Source: Comamonas sp. lk
GTDB lineage: Bacteria; Pseudomonadota; Gammaproteobacteria; Burkholderiales; Burkholderiaceae_C
NCBI RefSeq assembly: GCF_900564145.1
Contig: NZ_UOOB01000001.1
Location: 2,978,754-3,042,753 of the forward strand
Length of the DNA stretch: 64,000 nucleotides
Reading direction: 5' to 3'
Shown: positions 60,917-64,000 of the stretch, piece by piece
Position numbering within the stretch: position 1 is the stretch's first letter
How the letters are laid out: every line of letters begins with the position of its first letter
Notes under the pieces: generated by a model
Database searches by the model: none
Told to the model about the DNA's origin: nothing
The model's input: only the letters and a program-made list of their open reading frames with translations
Translations under genes and position numbers: made by a program

Positions 60917-62296
60917 TCACTTATTAGGAATCAGGCCAAGCTGATCTTCCTGGGCGTCACGCGCAAAATACTCGCGCGTCAACTTGACGATGACAGGCGA
61001 GAGCAGCAACAGCGCCAGCAGATTGGGAATCGCCATCAGCGCGTTGAGCGTATCGGCCACCAGCCATGCCAGATCCAGCGTGGCCACGGCACCGATATAG
61101 GCTCCCACCGTCCAGAGGATGCGAAACGGGATTTCGCAAACCGTGCCCACCAGATAGGTCCAGCATTTCTCGCCGTAATAGGCCCAACCCAGAATGGTGG
61201 TGAAGGCAAACACGGACAGGCATAGCGCCAGCACATATTTGCCCACGCCGGGCATGGCGGCTTCAAAGCTTTGCGTGGAGAGCAAGGCTCCCGTGGCGCC
61301 CGAGCTCCAGACACCGCTGACCACAATCGCCAGACCGGTCATGGTGCAGACAATGATGGTATCGATAAAGGTGCCCATCATGCCCACCAGACCCGAGAAC
61401 ACCGGATCGCGCGTGGCACCTGCGGCCTGCGCAATGCCGGCCGTGCCCAGACCTGCCTCATTGGAGAAAATGCCGCGCGCCACGCCCATGCGGATGGCCA
61501 TGAGTACGGTGGAGCCCAGAAAACCGCCGGTCGCTGCTGTGGGATTGAAGGCCTGCTCGAAAATCAGCGCAAGCGCGGCGGGAATGCGATCCACATACAC
61601 GCCCAGCACATAAAGCACGCAGCCCACATAGGCAAGACACATGGCGGGCACCAGCTTCTCGGCCACCGCGCCTATGCGGCTGATGCCGCCCAGCACCACA
61701 GCGCCAGTCAGCACGGCAATGCACAGACCGGTCACCCAGTTCTCCAGCCCGAATGCGCTGTGCATGGCCGAGGCAATGCCGTTGGACTGCACCATGGCGC
61801 CAATGCCGAAACCGGCCAGCCCGCCAAACAGCGCAAACAGCGTGCCCAGCCACTTCCAGCGAGGGCCCAAGCCGTTCTTGATGGCATACATGGGACCGCC
61901 AACCCACTGGCCACGATCATTTTTTTCGCGAAACCTGACGGCCAGCACCACTTCGCCGTACTTGGTGGCCATGCCCAGCAAGGCCGTCATCCACATCCAG
62001 AACAAGGCGCCGGGGCCGCCTACGGCAATCGCCGTGGCCACGCCGGCAATATTGCCCGTGCCCACGGTGGCAGACAAAGCCGTCATCAGCGCCGCATAAG
62101 GGGTGATGTCGCCATCGGCCGCATCGCCGGGGCGGCGGCTGCGCCAGATCATGCGAAAGCCGCGCACGATGTTGCGCAGCGGCATGAAGCCCAGGCGAAT
62201 TTGCAGATAAAAGCCCGTGCCCAGTATGAGCACGATCATGGGAACGCCCCAGACAAGGTCGTTCAGAGTCTTGAATAAATGAGTCAGCCAGTCCAT
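60917..62296 (-). CDS. Alanine/glycine:cation symporter family protein (AGCS)
   Basis: A 459-residue membrane protein with about ten helices and the family signatures SATVGTGNIAGVATAIAVGGPG and FWMWMTALLGMATKYGEVVLA near residues 70-120, where substrate and sodium are bound. Such carriers import alanine or glycine with Na+ or H+. It begins with MDWLTHLFKTLNDLVWGVP, a normal start for the family. It stands alone on the minus strand, and no regulator is adjacent. Confidence 0.93.
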   Translation of the reverse strand: MDWLTHLFKTLNDLVWGVPMIVLILGTGFYLQIRLGFMPLRNIVRGFRMIWRSRRPGDAADGDITPYAALMTALSATVGTGNIAGVATAIAVGGPGALFWMWMTALLGMATKYGEVVLAVRFREKNDRGQWVGGPMYAIKNGLGPRWKWLGTLFALFGGLAGFGIGAMVQSNGIASAMHSAFGLENWVTGLCIAVLTGAVVLGGISRIGAVAEKLVPAMCLAYVGCVLYVLGVYVDRIPAALALIFEQAFNPTAATGGFLGSTVLMAIRMGVARGIFSNEAGLGTAGIAQAAGATRDPVFSGLVGMMGTFIDTIIVCTMTGLAIVVSGVWSSGATGALLSTQSFEAAMPGVGKYVLALCLSVFAFTTILGWAYYGEKCWTYLVGTVCEIPFRILWTVGAYIGAVATLDLAWLVADTLNALMAIPNLLALLLLSPVIVKLTREYFARDAQEDQLGLIPNK

Positions 62297-62559
62297 TGAA
62301 AGTTCAGCGATGAGCTGCGCAACGCCGAAACGCGTTCTTGGGTTGCACAGCGAATGGCAACAGCTCCAAGAACATGTCTTTCACCCATGAGCGTGGCCCC
62401 AACCGCCTCGAACGCCCGGATGTGGGCCGGCAAGACAGCCGTTTTCTGTTTGCCGGTTGGCAAAGCAGACAACTGTAAACCCGTCAGAGCCCGGCTGCGC
62501 CCAATACGGCCGGATACGACTCAACACCAAGTGCCAGACTTTGATTAAAACGGTGCCGC

Positions 62560-63189
62560 CTACTGCGCACCGCCGCCCGATTTGCGGGGACGCAGCAGCA
62601 TCTGATCGCCGCTCATCTGCACATCAAAGTGGCGCAGAAAATTTTGACCCAGCAAAGCGTCTTCCACATCCTCACCCGTATAGCCCGTGCCCACCCGCAG
62701 ATTGCGCACCGTCAGGCTGGCCACTTTCACCTCATCGGCCACCACGATGCGGCCTTCGCGCTCGCCGTTGGCTGTGCGAAACCGCGCCCGTTCACCGCCC
62801 TGCAAGCCGGCTTTTTCGGCCAGGGCTTCCGTCACGCTGACCGAGGACGCCCCCGTATCCACCATGAAGGTGACGCTTTGCCCGTTGATGCTGCCTTTGA
62901 CCCGGAAGTGCCCGTCATGGCCGCGCTCGATGCGCACCGAGCCATCGGCTTGCACCTTGGCATGGGCAGGCTCCAGAAAAAACTGCATGGCCCAGTACAT
63001 CGCGCCCATGAGCAGCAGCCAGAACAACAAAAACCACAAGGTGCTGCGCCGGGCAACCGACTGGGGCGTGGGTTCGTTCGAGCCCGAAGGCGCAGGAGAT
63101 GGAGGCGGAGAGGCGTTCAGGCGCATAGATTGAGGCAATGAGAGCAAAGCGGGCAGCGTGGGCCGTGAGGGCAGAAATTTCACGGCCAT
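62560..63189 (-). CDS. Membrane-anchored retropepsin-like aspartic protease family protein
   Basis: A 209-residue protein. A proline-rich stretch is followed by one transmembrane helix (about 51-72, STLWFLLFWLLLMGAMYWAM), then a clan AA aspartic protease domain with the catalytic Asp in FMVDTGASSVSV (D111) and the flap-like ALLGQNFLRHFDV. This is the TIGR02281-type single-lobe family that must dimerise to be active. Role unknown. ATG 63189 is chosen over ATG 63126 on the basis of a nearby AGG. Confidence 0.85.
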   Translation of the reverse strand: MAVKFLPSRPTLPALLSLPQSMRLNASPPPSPAPSGSNEPTPQSVARRSTLWFLLFWLLLMGAMYWAMQFFLEPAHAKVQADGSVRIERGHDGHFRVKGSINGQSVTFMVDTGASSVSVTEALAEKAGLQGGERARFRTANGEREGRIVVADEVKVASLTVRNLRVGTGYTGEDVEDALLGQNFLRHFDVQMSGDQMLLRPRKSGGGAQ

Positions 63190-63303
63190 TTTGCCTACAT
63201 CGTGCCAAGGTCATCACAGTCACTGCAGGCATGGCTGGCGCCTGAGCCACTACATTGACGATTCATTGCAGTTTGCCAGCCCTCTAGCTCCCGATTCACT
63301 CCT

Positions 63304-64000
63304 ATGAACAACACACAGCCACTGTCCCAAGACCTGCCACCACTGGTGCTTCACTATATTTTTGATCCGCTGTGCGGCTGGTGTTACGGGGCTGCGCCCC
63401 TGGTCGACGCGGCGCGCAGCGTACCCGGCATTGCCGTGCAATGGCATGGCGGCGGCATGCTGACGGGCGAGCACACCCGCACCATCACCGCCGACTGGCG
63501 CGACTATGTGATGTCCAGCGATCAGCGCATTGCCGAAATGACGGGCCAGCCCTTTGGTGACGGCTATTTCAACGGCTTGCTCAACGATATAGGCGCACCG
63601 CTGGATTCCGAACCACCGACCACGGCCTTGCTGGCCGCAGAGGAGCTGGCCGGCAAGGGACTGGAGATGCTGCATGCCCAGCAAAAAGCCCATTACGTGG
63701 ATGGCAAGCGCATCAGCGAGGCCGCCGTGCTGCGCGCACTGGCCGAGGACATAGGCCTTGACGCTACAGATTTTGCAGCTGCCTACGCACGTCTATCGGG
63801 CACTGCAACGCAAAAACACATTGCAGAAAGCCGCCAGTGGCTGGGCATGGTGCAAGGCCAGGGCTTTCCCACTCTGGCGCTGGAATTCGATCACCCCGAG
63901 CAAGCCGGCCAGCGCGCCGTGCAGCGCATCGACATAGGCCCCTGGCTGGGCGATGTGGACGGCTGGAAGACACAGCTGACCGAGTGGGCCGAGCAAGTGG
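63304..64000 (+). CDS. DsbA-family thioredoxin-fold protein (FrnE-like), C-terminus beyond window
   Basis: At least 232 residues are visible, and the frame is still open at the window edge. Near the N-terminus HYIFDPLCGWCYGAAP has a CxxC active site (C24, C27), and the long helical insert and QGQGFPTLALEF (cis-Pro) fit the DSBA oxidoreductase superfamily. No signal peptide is seen, so it is probably cytoplasmic, like FrnE or 2-hydroxychromene-2-carboxylate isomerase relatives. ATG 63304 is the first in-frame start. Confidence 0.86.
   Translation, partial: MNNTQPLSQDLPPLVLHYIFDPLCGWCYGAAPLVDAARSVPGIAVQWHGGGMLTGEHTRTITADWRDYVMSSDQRIAEMTGQPFGDGYFNGLLNDIGAPLDSEPPTTALLAAEELAGKGLEMLHAQQKAHYVDGKRISEAAVLRALAEDIGLDATDFAAAYARLSGTATQKHIAESRQWLGMVQGQGFPTLALEFDHPEQAGQRAVQRIDIGPWLGDVDGWKTQLTEWAEQV

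Noticed and set aside
62297..62559. 62-codon minus frame upstream of the symporter gene
   Set aside because: It overlaps the symporter start on the same strand and has no conserved motif. The region probably holds only promoters.
1..64000. CRISPR array, prophage or integrative element
   Set aside because: No regularly spaced direct repeats, integrase, transposase or phage structural genes were seen, and the tRNA-Gln shows no adjacent integrase or duplicated 3' end.

Overview
The window looks like a chromosomal segment of a GC-rich betaproteobacterium of the family Comamonadaceae, most likely Comamonas or a close relative. This is judged from gene content and arrangement (odhA-odhB-lpdA order, a Bug-type solute-binding protein, gentisate-pathway genes, ZapE and MocR/LysE pairs) and from a family of short intergenic inverted repeats; no database search was possible. 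I see no rRNA, CRISPR array, phage or insertion sequence. Almost every gene has a recognisable family, and the two RNA genes are tRNA-Sec and tRNA-Gln.

Region by region. 1-4 kb: a DinG/YoaA-like Fe-S helicase cut by the left edge, a PP2C-type phosphatase, a secreted Ala/Lys-rich protein and the ATPase ZapE. 4.1-9.9 kb: the 2-oxoglutarate dehydrogenase genes odhA-odhB-lpdA on the minus strand. 10-11.2 kb: an AI-2E family permease. 11.4-21 kb: a selenium locus. It holds a selenocysteine-containing formate dehydrogenase (in-frame TGA followed by a SECIS hairpin), its beta and gamma subunits, FdhE, SelA, SelB and tRNA-Sec. SelD lies 5 kb further on (26.4 kb) and the tRNA 2-selenouridine synthase SelU at 59.5 kb, so the window encodes the core selenoprotein and selenouridine pathways. 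21-23.7 kb: a TetR regulator divergent from a FabF-like ketosynthase, and a DUF4287 protein. 23.8-26.2 kb: a translationally coupled YfiR-YfiN-YfiB type c-di-GMP signalling operon.

27.7-33 kb: a DadA-like FAD oxidoreductase, an Lrp/AsnC regulator, an amino-acid ABC transporter and tRNA-Gln. 33-41 kb: a GST-like protein, LysR and MarR regulators, and a cluster converting 3-hydroxybenzoate through gentisate to fumarate and pyruvate (hydroxylase, gentisate dioxygenase, fumarylpyruvate hydrolase, maleylpyruvate isomerase) followed by a Bug-family binding protein. 41-46.3 kb: a LacI-family regulator divergent from a three-gene periplasmic GMC/cytochrome c dehydrogenase of the gluconate dehydrogenase type, with a near-identical palindrome at the start codon of each divergent gene.

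46.4-52 kb: distal valine catabolism (MmsA, isobutyryl-CoA dehydrogenase-like enzyme, MmsB) interspersed with LprI-like, TfoX-like, DUF488 and cupin proteins. 52.3-55.5 kb: a saccharopine-dehydrogenase-like protein and an ALDH7-type aldehyde dehydrogenase, suggesting lysine catabolism, bracketed by two paralogous 110-residue cupins. 55.6-64 kb: a lipoprotein, a divergent MocR/LysE pair, an exported rhodanese-like protein, SelU, an AGCS symporter, a membrane-anchored retropepsin-like protease and a DsbA-family protein cut by the right edge.

The most rewarding features are the selenium locus, the LacI operator pair, several strong palindromes at divergent promoters, and a dispersed intergenic repeat with about ten copies. 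I found no convincing wholly new system; the best candidates for undescribed biology are regulatory sites and small proteins of unknown role.
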